Assembly: GCA_020137815.1 (NCBI GenBank)
Contig: CM035356.1
Span: 6,189,582 to 6,253,581, forward strand
Direction of reading: 5' to 3'
Length of the DNA: 64,000 nt
From: Hormiphora californensis
Taxonomy: Eukaryota > Ctenophora > Tentaculata > Cydippida > Pleurobrachiidae
The translations under genes were made by a program, and so were the position numbers. Position 1 is the first letter of the stretch. Every line of letters begins with the position of its first letter. Below, one piece after another: positions 12,415-24,962 of the stretch. The notes below the pieces were generated by a model that was not told the DNA's origin, made no database searches, and was given only the letters and a program-made list of their open reading frames with translations.

Positions 12415-13595
12415 TAGACCAGTCATATGATGCATGATAGGGAACATAATTGATCTAAATGTGATTCCACTTCTAGGGCACTCCAATAGGTCCCTAGAAC
12501 CACCAAAAAAATTTGTCACTCTTCATCAAATGAATAAATAATAAATAAACAAGGAAGTGAAACTAGAGGGTTCTGTACAGAGTTTCTCTTTACTATTCAC
12601 ATCATTTACATTCTAAAAAATGTGGTTTTTGGGCCACGCCCTTATACCTGTATTTTCAGTCATGTGGTCAAAACTGAAAACCATCTTAGGAAACGAGTAG
12701 AGAAGAAATCAAGGGCACTAAAGTGTGTAGCGTCCTCGCATTAGTGGGGGTAGGTGCCGGAATTAAGTCTCTATCTCATCTGGTTAATTAGATAATTGGA
12801 TAATTAGGCATGCGCATAACCGTTTTTTGGCTATATGGCTATAGCCACTTATAAATGGTTTAGAGACTTTTCACTGGTGCCATTTTGTAGGCAATGGCCA
12901 AGTTATGGGGGTCGACGTCGGACTTTTAAGCTCTATCTTCAACCGTTTAGCCGTTATTTAGCTTTTAAGGTGCTGAAAATGAGCAAAAAACGGGAAAAAG
13001 CCCGATTTTTACTCATTTTCAGCACCTTTGAATCGAAATAACGGCTAAACGGTTGGAGATAGAGCTTAAAAGTCCGACGTCGACCCCCCATAACTTGGCC
13101 ATTGCCTACAAAATGGCACCAGTGAAAAGTCTCTAAACCATTTATAAGTGGCTATAGCCATATAGCCAAAAAACGGTTATGCGCATGCCTAATTATCCAA
13201 TTATCTAATTAACCAGATGAGATAGAGACTTAATTCCGGCACCTACCCCCACTAATGCGAGGACGCTACACACTTTAGTGCCCTTGATTTCTTCTCTACT
13301 CGTTTCCTAAGATGGTTTTCAGTTTTGACCACATGACTGAAAATACAGGTATAAGGGCGTGGCCCAAAAACCACATTTTTTAGAATGTAAATGATGTGAA
13401 TAGTAAAGAGAAACTCTGTACAGAACCCTCTAGTTTCACTTCCTTGTTTATTTATTATTTATTCATTTGATGAAGAGTGACAAATTTTTTTGGTGGTTCT
13501 AGGGACCTATTGGAGTGCCCTAGAAGTGGAATCACATTTAGATCAATTATGTTTTTTTTCGGTCCAAAACCGACATCATATGACTGGTCTAATCC
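12415..13595. repeat. Giant near-perfect palindrome (fold-back)
   Basis: Two arms of ~580 bp, about 12415-13008 and 13014-13595, are inverted copies with almost no mismatches. The centre is GAGCAAAAAACGGG / CCCGATTTTTACTC near 13010. Outer edges TAGACCAGTCATATGATG and CATCATATGACTGGTCTA mark where identity decays. The arms contain no convincing ORF; 60-70-residue ORFs appear as mirror images. It lies between the carrier start and the next minus-strand gene. It could be a fold-back transposon, a recent inverted duplication or an assembly fold-back. Confidence 0.85.
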
Positions 13596-13699
13596 TCAAT
13601 TCTCAAAATACTTATTATCCGGGCTATCCGAGCCTCTATCCTTCCAGGAACCGGAGATATATCAGATATAAGATATGCAAAATCAAGGGTAGGCAGGGA

Positions 13700-15300
13700 G
13701 TTTAAAAAACAATCTGACTTTAACTATAAAACCATTTAAGCCTGCCATATCAAAACTTGATTATTAGTTCATCCCTAGCCCTGACTCGCCGTAAAGAGCT
13801 GTGATTGCTTGACATACGCTACAAGCCCCTCGGTGTGATGGTTATAATATGGCACAAGCTAACGTGACTGCTAGCAACACTCAAGTCTCAACAGAGACAT
13901 CCAGAACTGAAGTTTTAAAGTCTTTTTAAAAACTCGGTGGGACGGTTTTTTATTTGGAAAAATCTGATCTCGCCAATTTGTTACGCGCGGCGCCGCGCGC
14001 AGTACTATTTTGAAAGCACGCGCGTAATATAATTGCGCGTGCAAATTTTTGTTCAATTTGCCATCGCCATTTTTTGACAACTGGCGGCCGGCGTCCCGAT
14101 CTGACAACACATTGAGTACTATTAAAACGCTCTCTTCTTTTCATAAAAGTGAATGTGACATACACAGTTAGATGTTGAAATGTGTACACCACACAACTGA
14201 CCTCCTCCCTTGCTTTCTTTTCTCATTCTGGCCACAAGAATATAATAAGTTATATTATAACACACTATTCATGATCCAGATCAAGTCTATTCGACTGTCA
14301 ACACGATAAACAGAAGGAGATATAATATAGATACCAGCAGTTATATAAACGATAAAATCCAACAAGTGGGTATAAATCGCTAAACTGATTCAATACCTGT
14401 CTCTGCCTTATAATAGGACTCACCAGCCAAGGGTCACCCCCGGCCTTCCTCTCTCTCACACCCCATCACGCCCGGCGACGGAGGTATTAAAAAAGAGAGA
14501 AACATAAACCGTTAAAAAGTCCCCTATCCCTCAAAAGAGAGGGTGAAGTTTCTTTGTTGTGTGTGAAAGTGCATACAAAACACAAAATACAAACCGACAT
14601 AATAAAAGTATCACTTCCTGCCCCTAAAAAAGAGCGGTTACTGGACACCGGATAACGACTGGCGATAAAATCCAATTCCGCCCAGCGAGAGAGTAGAAAT
14701 TTGTTCAGTGGTCTGTCCAATGGAATATATATCATGTACTTACAACAGTTACTCAGTACTTACACAAAAACGGGGTCAAAGTCAGTGTCATGTTTTGGGA
14801 AAAGTTCTCTCTCGCTGGGAGGTTGGCTGCCTAAACTTTATATGGAGATATATATGAAAACACGAGTACACGTCAATAAATAAACCCTTAGATAAATTAG
14901 TCGGATGTAGCACACAGCGTAACAACTTAAAAAAGTTTCTAAATAAATTATGTGTTTTAATAAATTAAAAAAAGGGGGCGAACTACCACCAGCACGCAGC
15001 CCCAACCTGCTACTCCATTGACTGGGCAACTTGCCCAAATATATAAATCTGATGTATAACGACCAGTATAATAAGACGTCCAGAGCGGAGGGGACTGAGA
15101 AGTGAGGTGGTATTTCGAAAGCACCTAATATGGCTCCTCTTTCAACCGTGTTGCGTTTAGGTAGGTACTAGCATCTGGCATCACTTGACCTGAAATGTAA
15201 GAGGGAAGTTAAGAAAATGTAAGAGTGATGTCACTGTACATAATGTCTGTTATAATAGTCACCCACTCCAACACAACGAAACACTTGATCTACCGAACCT
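13700..15300. other. Intergenic or unresolved 3' region
   Basis: No recognisable gene. It may contain the unlocated last exons of the minus-strand gene that starts at 19641. One conceivable minus-strand exon with CAG and GTAAGT borders occurs near 14803-14754, but its translation does not extend the family, so it is not called. Short A/T-rich stretches and no long repeat. Confidence 0.4.
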
Positions 15301-18300
15301 TCACAGAGCGCACAAGGAACTGTAAGCTGAACCGGACACCCCCGTGGCCGTCCCCCACACACACATAGCATACTTTTGTGTGTAAGTGGATAACACAACA
15401 AATGAAGCCCCTGTCTCACAGACACCGTCTCCTTTTGGGGGGAATGAATACCCCTTCTTCCGGGTAGGAACTGAGGCCCCCACACAAGTGCACACAGCAG
15501 CAGTGTAACGCTACTCGGCTCCCGCTTTACACACACATTTCACCACGTGTTGAAACACAGGGAGGGAGAGCGCCGCGCAGTCAACGTTGCTGCGCGCCCG
15601 CCCCGAGTACTTTCTTTGTGTCCGAGGTTCCCTCGCGCTACACGAACCGGTGCAGTGTTGTGAGACAGTGGCAACCACGCTATGCTAAGAGAGGGGGGAA
15701 CACATTCGATATGTGTATGTGACCTCACCCCCACACACTATAATTCCCTCTGTGTGTTTTCTTACCGGAGGGAGCTTTGAACGTAGACACACACATTTCC
15801 TTTCCTCTAAAGTTGATGTTGACATCAGGGACCTTGGCAATTCGTTGCCGTTGGGGGAACACTAGCTCGCCCTTTTTCAGCTAGGGGAATATGTGTGTGT
15901 AAGAGGATTATGTGTGCATGCCACACCTTATATTCATATGTCCCAATCTCCCTCTCTGTCTCTCTCAGGTCTCTCTCCCTGTCCCTTTCGGTGACTCTCT
16001 GTCGCTATATCCCTTTCTCTCCAGTTCCCTTATTATATATCTCTCTGTCTCTCTCACTCACCCTCTCTCCTCACTCTCTATCTCTATCTCTCTCTGTCTC
16101 GCTTACCTGTTTAACAAACTTGTAGGGCCGTTTTAGGGCTGAGGATTTGGCATTCTCAAGCTGATCAAGATCCTTTAAAGCCCTAACTCTCTGGGCCTCC
16201 AGCGTCATAAACGTGTTTAGCATTAGCTGGTACCTGGATAATTGAAGCAGTTTTAGAGAGCAGGTCGAGCAAGTTTTCAGTGTCAGGGTTGCCTTACTTG
16301 ACACTGTTTCCGGGTTTGAACAGTGTCAGAGTTGTGACAACTGATATACTAGGAAGGGGATGTAAACACACAGACTATCTCTTCCTTATTCTCTGTCATC
16401 ATGACACACTCTGTTGTTAATGATATGGGCAATTGTAATATATCAGGGTCAATAAAGTCCGAACTTATTGACCCTAATATACACAGAGTCTCAATTGTCC
16501 ACATATAATACATCATTTATCATTACGAGACTCATAGTATAAATTTGGACAACTCAACAATTAATTCATGATACACTGGTACCCAAGAGTAGAATCTGAT
16601 AGAGATTAGTGATAAAAGTGATAACAGTATAATATCTGATTACTGATAACCGGTTGCCTTATTGTTGAACAAAACAAATAACCGTTAAATGAACAGCACC
16701 ACATACGTTTCAGAGATTTTTAGGACTTCTGGGTCCGATTCAAAGAGAGGTTTTTCAATAGAGCAATACATATGGTTCTGAAAGAACATGTCCAATAGGT
16801 GCTTAGTGTCCCGCCTCTTGCACTTCGAATCTCTTACCCTGTAGGGAATGATAAGGGTGAGTGAAACCAAAAGGGGAGAGAGAGATAAATATATAGCACT
16901 TGGAGAGAGATACTAGATAGACCTTAGAGAGAGAAATAGATAGACCTTGGAGAGAGATAAATAGATAGACCTTGGAGAGAGATAAATAGATAGACCTTGG
17001 AGAGAGATAATATCTATAGTCATTACACTGCCAAGCAGGTGATAACTTACACTTTCTGCGGCTTGTACGGGGGCAATTCAATCTTCGCTTTCGGTATAGG
17101 ACAGGACCATTGCTTGTGCCCAGCAACTCTGTGGTAGATAATGGGAGTGTTATAATCAGTGTGGTAGATAATAGGGGTGTTAGGAATGTGGTGATGCAGT
17201 AATATCCCAGATCTAGCGAACCCTCACAGACGCTTAAGTCGGATTTTTTGAAACTGTCACCCCAAAATGACCGCGCATGTGAAATTTATCAAATTTGACG
17301 CGCACACCACACGTTAACATGTGATGTGACGCGCAAAAACATTCCGCGCACGAAAAGGGGGGTGACAGTTTCAAAAAATCGGACTTTATGAGCCACACAA
17401 CTCACACAGAGCGCGGTGTGAGCCACACAGAGCGCGGTGTGAGCCACACAACTCACACAGAGCGCGGTGTGAGCCACACAAACCTTTGAAGAGGGTCACA
17501 GTTTGTTTTAATGTTCGGTTTAACAAAGTTTGATTTGGCGGGTAACTTGGGTGCGTTGGAGTTGGCATTGAGCTTGAGTTGTTGAGTTTGTACCATTTGG
17601 TTCCCTGTTTCCCTTGCCTCCTCTCCCATCACATTCACCTGTGTAAAACACATGTTAATTAATTAATTAACTTAATTAATCAATTTAATTAATTAGCAGT
17701 TGTACAGGTGTGCAGGTGTGTACCAGTCACAGCAGAACCACAGAAGTGAGAAGTAACGGACAATAAGTTGGAATGTAACCAGTAATTCGACACCCCTTCC
17801 ATACATATTTGTAAGGATGAGGTCATCCGGCTCCAAAATAAAACACTAAAAAAGTAACACAACTTACCGGGTTTGTCGAGTGTTTGATGCTTGCTTGTTT
17901 TTTAACGTCCTTCAGTTTCCGAGACATGAATTCGTCGTCTATTTTTGGCCTATCACAGGGTCCATATCGCACTCCAAACATCCTAGGACCTCGCTCCATC
18001 GAACCGATAACTGCTCCCTCCTTTTTACGAGTCATGGCATCTTTCCTGAGGAGCAGTATGTGATTAAAAGAGGTGTCCTAGAAATAGCAAGCACGCTGTC
18101 GTCACAGTGCAGGTAGGTCGAACTGTTCGTATAAAAGCACGATCAGTTCAACGGATAGGAGAATTACAAAAGAGGCTTACTTTTCAATTTCAATAATTTC
18201 CTTCTCTCTGTCCTTCAGAATTTCCTCCTTTTTCTCCTTAAACTGCTTCACCACATTTTTCTTTGTTTTTTCCGGTTCAACCTCTGAAACGGGCGGTTCC

Positions 18301-19641
18301 TCCTCCTCGGCTATTATCGGCTCCATTTCTTCATCTAGTACTTCCTGTTTTGGTTTTTCCGGAGAGGTAGTTATATCAATAACTTTCTCACGTTCAATCT
18401 GAAAAAGAGAGAGTTTTAGTTGTAGCCTAATTCAAAAAGCTCATGCTGTACTTCTCAAAACATTTTCATTTTTAATTATTTCACACTACCCCCCGTACTT
18501 ACCCCCAGACACTACCCCCAGACTTACCGGTGTAACTTTGCAGACTTGGGATCTCTTGTAATCTCGCCTCATGGGAGACACACTACTACTGCTGCTCAAC
18601 CTTCTCTTAGATTTCAGGGAGGAGGAGCCTCGACCAGGGCTGAAAGACTGCCGGCGAGGCGAGGGAGTGGTGCCAAACATTTGGTGTCTAGGGGAGGGGT
18701 TGCTACTAAACATTTGATGTCTAGGACTGGGGTCTGCACTGCTGCCGCTGCTACTAAATATCTGGTCTGAATTTTCAGTGAATGTCTGGTGCCGGGGAGA
18801 GGGATCCGTGCTACCGCTGCTTGTAGAATAAGCGGGACTTGGCGCTATAATGGCCGCCTGGGGGAAATAGAGATTGTTATAATTGGGGAGGAGACGTTTG
18901 AGACAATCATTAGGGGAACCCTTTGTTATGTTCTAAACCTCCTCTCTCGCCGGCACGAAGATAGAGGGTCGAATAAGACAAGGGAGCCCCCTAAAACAAT
19001 CTCAGGTTGATTATTATATGTATATAATGGGGGTGGTATGTTTACCTGTTTACTTTCCTCTGCTGTCACGTAGTCAGTTGGAAGGTTGAGGAAGTAATCA
19101 GCGCTTGACATGTCAATATCACTAGCAAAGTCCCCACTAGGGCTGGATCCCACACTTCCTGGACCCATCGAAATACTGTTGGACATCCGGAGACGCAGCT
19201 TGAGGGATTCACGCCGCACCTGTTAGTGTGTCATTGATCAGTTTCATATGAAAATATGCGATGGAGAGTAACATTAATTAATTAATCAATTAATTAATTA
19301 AATATTAAACAAACCTTCTCCAGAGGCAGCAATCACAAACAAACAAACAACAAACCTTCTTTTCATTTCCAATAATTTCATAACTACTCGGTGAGAAATC
19401 GAAGAAGTCGTTTGACGGTGAGAGTGGAAAATCGCCAAAATCACCAAAATCACTATAGTCACTGAGAGATTGGGGGATATGGATGTTAAAACGTTGCCAC
19501 CAGGATAGTTCATTGAGGGGGCCGTCTTATTCACCTTGAGGGTACACTTTCTTCAGGAAAGAAAGAGTCGTGGAGAGATCTAGTGGAGCTCAGATCGTCT
19601 GTGAGTCCCAGAACCTCGGGATGAGGAAGGAGGAAGGTCAT
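15301..19641 (-). CDS. Uncharacterised acidic/Ser-rich protein, possibly ZZZ3-like
   Basis: Eleven phase-consistent exons: 19641-19535, 19461-19356, 19219-19046, 18857-18528, 18398-18181, 18045-17868, 17638-17484, 17128-17051, 16838-16707, 16233-16107 and 15880-15766, about 573 residues. A possible terminal exon 15470-15301 keeps phase and ends in a stop but is weak. The N-terminus is acidic with repeated DFGD; exon 4 has four PSPRHQ/PSPRRQ motifs in a Ser-rich, proline-directed-phosphorylation-like stretch; exon 5 is Glu/Lys-rich coiled coil. Exons 10-11 read TLEAQRVRALKDLDQLE, RPYKFVKQ, then FPQRQRIAKVPDV, a pattern I tentatively associate with the region before the Myb domain of ZZZ3 (ATAC histone-acetyltransferase complex). 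No Myb or ZZ exon was found, so the identity is weak; the gene structure is strong. Confidence 0.7.
15940..16100. repeat. CT-rich microsatellite in intron 10
   Basis: Imperfect CT repeats immediately after the exon 10 donor of the minus-strand gene (16107). On the coding strand they read as a GA-rich intron start. Confidence 0.85.
17235..17388. mobile_element. TAAAGTCCGATTTT-ended MITE
   Basis: 154 bp with inverted ends AAGTCGGATTTTTTGAAACT and AGTTTCAAAAAATCGGACTT, inside intron 7 of the 15.3-19.6 kb gene. Adjacent to it at ~17389-17480 are tandem copies of GAGCCACACAGAGCGCGGTGT. The ends resemble those of the fold-back at 20348-20582. Confidence 0.75.
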
Positions 19642-20347
19642 TTCAGAGACATTCTATGGATATATTAGTTGGTGGTTAATGTATTAGTTAGTGGTTAAAC
19701 ATCAATCAATGATGGGCCCGTCGATCCTTTTCTCTCTCAAGCTGACATTTGCTTTGTTCAAACCCGGTGAAATAGGGTCGAGCAAGGTAAAATCACAGGT
19801 GTCAAAAAGTGGTTAGTCAAGGTTTGAGATGGGATTAAATCTTGCCTAGGGTGATATGATCTAACCCTATGCCGAAAACAAACTGAACTAAATAGGTTTT
19901 AGGCCCTCACTCGGGGTTTATGATGTTCCCACTGTCATAGCCCTTACGCTGAGCGCAACTTGAAGTTTGAACCTAACAAATACCCCACTTTTGGGCCTAT
20001 GCATTGTTACTTGTTAGTGCTAGGAGAACGCCGTTTTGATCGGTCGATCGAAGCAGCGCCCCCACCGCTAACAAGCCTACTGAAACGAAACTTTCCCTGG
20101 ACACTGCTTGTGGGGGGTTTCACTCCCCCACGCCCCCTGACCGAGGCTGCCGCCCCTGGACCCGGACACAAAGGGACTTGCTGGGCCGAAGGCCCAGTGC
20201 CGTCAGCCGTCCATGAGCGAAACCAGCTCATTTCCGAGGTTACTCATGGGTTCATACCGGCGTGGCTTTCTCACAGAGACCCCACGGCCCAGTGTAAAAA
20301 CTTAATTCTCCAAAACCTTAACCACCTCTCAGCGAATCTTCCCAACG

Positions 20348-20582
20348 TAAAGTCTGATTTTAAATAACTGTCGTTTTTACCGCACTCGATTTTGCTCTAT
20401 TATGACAATAACTCCGGTTCCTGATGAGATAAAGACTTGAAACTTGGGGGTTGCGAAGAACATGCTAAGTTCTTCCTAATCTCCAAATTTCAAGTCTCTA
20501 TCTTATCAGGAACTGGAGATATTGTCATAATAGAGCAAAATCGAGTGCGGTAAAAAACGACAGTTATTTAAAATCGGACTAT
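20348..20582. mobile_element. Fold-back MITE with AAAGTCTGATTTT ends
   Basis: Arms of ~105 bp (20348-20450 and 20480-20582) are inverted copies with a short spacer. The outer ends are TAAAGTCTGATTTTAAATAA and TTATTTAAAATCGGACTA. It sits directly upstream of the truncated LINE, probably at or near the truncation point. Confidence 0.8.
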
Positions 20583-20599
20583 AGAGGGCGGACGCGGGA

Positions 20600-23280
20600 C
20601 GCTAGAAGTGGGAAACCGGAAAGTCAAAAGAAGCGAACTGTGTGGGAAAAAAAGCAAAGTAAAATTACAGGGTGTCCTACTCTCTCCGGATTCCCCCTCA
20701 GCCACCTGCTGTGGGCAGACGATCTTGTTTTACTAGCTACCAACCCGGTCACCGCCCAAAAACTCCTCGATGTGCTCGGCAAGTTCTGCAAAGACTGGGG
20801 GTTAGAAATCAATGTGGGGAAAACTAAGACACTGGTTTTCAATGCTGAGCACTTGGACGGCCCCCTTCCCCAGCTCAAACTCGGCTCAAACCTATTGGAG
20901 AAGACGTCCGAGTACTGTTACCTTGGTATCAACCTTCAAGCGGACGGCAAGTACAAGAAGCCCCAAGCTGACCTCTGCACTAAGGCAACTAGAGCCGTGT
21001 ACTCGCTCAAGAAGGCAATTAGGAGAGACGTTATATCCACCAAGAGCCTTTTTATCCTCTTTGACACCCTCATCAAACCTATCCTGTTCTATGGCGGCCC
21101 AATCTGGTCACCCAGGGCTTACAACATCTGCAAAATTCTAGGTACTAGCATGAGCAGCCGCACCAGTTTGAAGAGAATTGCAGCAGATCCCACTGAGAAG
21201 GTACACATCAGTTTCCTGAAGTGGGCGCTGGGGGTCAACAGGAGGACCTCTAACGTGGCTGTATGGAAGCTTGCCGGACGCCAGCCTCTCGCTCTAGACA
21301 GGATAAGGCACACTCTATCCTTTCTCAAGAGGCTCCAAACTATGGATAGCTCATGTCTAGCCAAGCGAGCTCTTACTGAACAAGAGAAGTACCACCTACC
21401 TTGGTTCAAGTCTATATTGCCCCTCCTCCAGCTGGATGAGATCTATCGGTTACCTCACATGGACGCCGCTCGAATCATTAGAGATCCCAAAGCAGTCCCA
21501 CCACCACCCCCTAACCCTGTCGCCTCTCCCGACCCTCCTCTTGCATCAGGCTGGTTTAGACCCTGGAAGGTGAACAACATCCTCAGCTGTGCTTTTCGAT
21601 CCTGTTTAGACGAGGCAGCAAACTCGCAATCCAAGCTCTCCTTCTTTAAGCGGGTGATACTGGATTTCTCTCCAGCCAAGTATCTACATACCGTATCCAA
21701 CTACGGAAACAGAACCGCCCTTAACCGTTTTCTTACTAGCTCCCACCATCTTGCAATCGAAAGAGGTCGCTACTCGAGTATCCCTAGGGACAAAAGAATT
21801 TGTTCCTGGTGTAATGGAATCGGCTTGTCTCTTGTGGAAGACGAGGAACACCTCCTATTCACCTGTCTTCAGTACATAACCCCCAGAATCAAGATGTCTG
21901 ACGACCTGAGAAAACATGGCCTAGCGATTCCAAACTCTACTGATGACCTGACTCATACCCTGAACCACCCTATTGCATCTAACATTCTGGCTCAATATGT
22001 TAACACATCTCTCACTCTGAGAGGTCGGGGGGACTCGTTGCAGGAGGGCGCGCCGTCTCACCCCTAGAGTGGGGGGCGTGGGCTATACCCTTACGCGCGG
22101 GGTACACCTGTGCTTCGTCATCTCTTCCTCTCTTCCTTTGTCTGGTTTCCCGCGTCTTTTGTACACCGGCTCCCACTCCTCCCTTCCTCAACCCTTATTT
22201 CCTGCCCTACTTCTTCTCGCCTGCTGACTCCAACCCTTTCCACCCCCTCCCTGGAGCCCTCCGACAGTCCCTTCCTGCTCTCCGTCTCTACCGCCCTGTC
22301 AGACCTCCTCCTCATACTCCTCGTTCCAGCTCTCCTCTGATACCCTCTGTTCTAGGCTACCGTCCCTTTGATTCAGGTCACCGCCTCCACTTCTTCTCGA
22401 CTGCTGACTCCAACCCTTTCCACCCCTTCCCTCTCTACCGCTCTGTCAGACCTCCTCGTATTCCTCGTTCCAGCTCTCCTCTGATACCCTCTGTTCCAGG
22501 CTACCGTCCCTCTGATCCAGGTCATCGCCTCCTCTGCTCACTGGGTGCTCCCCCTCTCCTTCCTCACCTCCATCTCTGGCCCTCCTTCATCGTTTCCAGC
22601 CCTCACCACCCTTTTTCCTGTCCGTGGTTTCCATCTACTTCCTCTCTCTGAGTTGCATCTCTCCGTCAGTCCCCTGTCCCCGACAGCCTGGCTCCACCGA
22701 CTCTCCGCTTCCTTCTCGTCGTCTCCACCGCTGGTCTGGACTCCTCCATCTCCCTCCTCGTTCCAGCCCCCCCCCCCCCCTTTTTGATCCGGATCATCGT
22801 CTCGCCTCTTGCTCTTCTGGTACTCTCACCTTTTCCATTCCTCACCTCTGGCCCTCCTTCATCTCACCCTTTTCTCCAGACCTCGCTGCCCTTTCCCAGG
22901 AACCCATCCCTAGCTGCTCTCAGTGCTCTTCGTCAGCCTCAGTCCTCCTTACCTCCGGTCCCCCGCTTCCCGCACGTTGTCTTACTACCTCTATTCCCTT
23001 CTTCCTTTCCCCCTGTTTAAGTGCTCCCTCTCCACCTCACTGCTGTTCACCTCTCTCTTAGCATCGTGTTTCTCTCTCTCACCCTTCCACCCGGTCATTC
23101 CCACTCCCTTAACCACACTGTTCTCTTCTCCACTTACCACCAACTCTATCACTATGCACCCCCCCATACGTTTAAGTTTAAGTTTAAACTTTAAGTTTAA
23201 TCACTATTTATCACAAAGTCAATATAAAAATATTAAAACCTTGTCCCGCTCTTACACCAAACATATTTAATATAAATAGA
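20600..23280 (+). mobile_element. 5'-truncated non-LTR retrotransposon (LINE) ORF2 and tail
   Basis: The ORF 20640-22067 (475 residues) keeps the reverse-transcriptase catalytic box as LLWADDLVLLATN, the downstream GLEINVGKTKTLVFN motif and a C-terminal CSWC...EEHLLFTC zinc-knuckle-like motif typical of LINE ORF2. Endonuclease and the RT fingers are missing, so the start at 20640 is not a true gene start. After the stop come pyrimidine-rich, partly duplicated 3' sequence (22100-23150) and a terminal GTTTAA repeat (~23172-23200). The clade cannot be assigned from this fragment. Confidence 0.85.
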
Positions 23281-24130
23281 TATAAAAAATAAGCTACAAG
23301 GCTGATGTGAAAGCACCAGCGGTTACCTAAAGCGGGTTAAGCTAGTTCACGATACAATGAGGCAGATAACATCAGCATAAACTGCACAATTAAATAACTG
23401 AGATACAACGGCTTTTGAAAAAGTGCACAAACAAACCAACACAGCCCGCAGACAAACAAAACGAACAAACAAACAACCAAACAAATAAATAAGCAAACAA
23501 ACAAACAAATAAGTTAACACTAAACAGACAGGCAAACAAGAAAGTTAACAAACAAGCATACATACAAACAAACAAACAAAAGAACAGTCAAATAAATAAA
23601 TAAATAAACAAACAGGTACAAGTGAACATCAAAATAATAACAACAGACATAATATCAGATGAGACACACACGGTTAATAGGTAATAATAGAGTTCAGCAT
23701 CACGAATAGTTTATTGTCCATACATGGCATAGTTTTTTATCGGTAAAAACGTTAAAACGGTATGTATGGATCTTCTTGATACCTTGATCCCTTCTCCCTC
23801 CCCCATCTCCCTCCCCACTTCTCCAGATTTCCTCTTTTTTTAACTATATTTATTTTTTGAGTGTGTTTTTAAATTATTAATTAAATTATTATTGTATTTT
23901 CTTGGGTCGGGTAACACCGACCTGAATCATTTTTAAAACTTGTCTAAAAACTTGTCTAAAAAGTTTAAGTTTAAGTTTAAGTTTAAGTTTACGCACAATT
24001 TATCACAAAGTCACACAATTAATATATAACTTCGTCCCGCTCTTACACCATACACTAATAAAGTGATACAAGGCTGAGAGGTGAAAATATACAGTTCACA
24101 TCAGCGGTTTCCTAAAGCGGTTTAAACAAT
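23160..24130. repeat. Duplicated LINE-tail-like blocks
   Basis: Two related blocks, ~23170-23350 and ~23955-24130. Each starts with GTTTAAGTTTAAGTTTAA, then ATTTATCACAAAGTC, CGTCCCGCTCTTACACC, TACAAGGCTGA and CCTAAAGCGG. They look like successive 3' tails of the same retrotransposon family. A/T- and AAAC-rich filler lies between (AACAAACA runs at ~23440-23620). Confidence 0.65.
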
Positions 24131-24446
24131 ACTTAGAGACAGTGATACACATCCTAGTAGCATTAGATGCACAAAATACGAGGAACAAGGGGTTATAGAA
24201 AACAAGGTAACGAACTAACAAAACAAGCAGACAAACATAAAAACAGATTAAACAGAATACACAAAGTCACAGACGCAAAACACAACATCAGCAGTCAATA
24301 CAAAACGGTTAATACAAAAACATACTAACACACGTACAAACACATTCACAGACAAACAGACAATCACAAACACATACACACAGATTCGGTAATAAATAAA
24401 TAATAAATTAGCTGTCCTTCAAACACACACTCACTGAAGAGTCCTT

Positions 24447-24583
24447 GACAAGTTTTTTATCGAGAAAAACGTATTGAGAAAAACGGTATCCTTGACAAGT
24501 TTTTTATCGAGAAAAACGTATTGAGAAAAAACGGTATCCTTGACAAGTTTTTTATCGAGAAAAACGTATTGAGAAAAACGGTG
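24447..24583. repeat. Triple ~47-bp tandem repeat
   Basis: Three copies of a unit beginning CCTTGACAAGTTTTTTATCG and containing GAGAAAAACGTATTGAG. A single related copy is near 23728-23770. No coding content. Confidence 0.8.
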
Positions 24584-24962
24584 TGTATGGTCTTCTTTCT
24601 TCATTCTTCGGCATAAAACTCAGCCAGTCTGGAACCTCAGCTACTCAAACTCTGCTAAACAACTCAGAGGCCAGAAAATGTTAACAATTTACACAAAATG
24701 CACACTTGAAAATATTAACTCATTGACTCAGTCATAGGTGGTCCCTCTACTAAGTCTCAGGTAGATGTAGGAAGGAATGGTGTAGAAAGTAGGAAGGGAT
24801 GTAGGAAGGAATATAGGAAGGAATGGTGCAGAGTAGAGACAGTAGGTCAGGTGGGATGTAAGGAAGCTGGAGAGAGGGTCTGGAAGAAGAGACAGCACCT
24901 AGGACACGGGAAACCCAGGAACGAACCAGGTAAGGACAGGGAGGCAGACTATTTAGTTCCAT

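Noticed and set aside
19374-19534. Reading straight through 19534-19374 as one exon of the minus-strand gene
   Set aside because: Both relevant frames hit stops near 19530; an 73-bp intron (19534-19462) with a good donor and acceptor restores a single in-phase protein.
19960-20367. 135-residue ORF near 20 kb
   Set aside because: Low-complexity Pro/Ala content, runs into the fold-back MITE, no domain or splice context.
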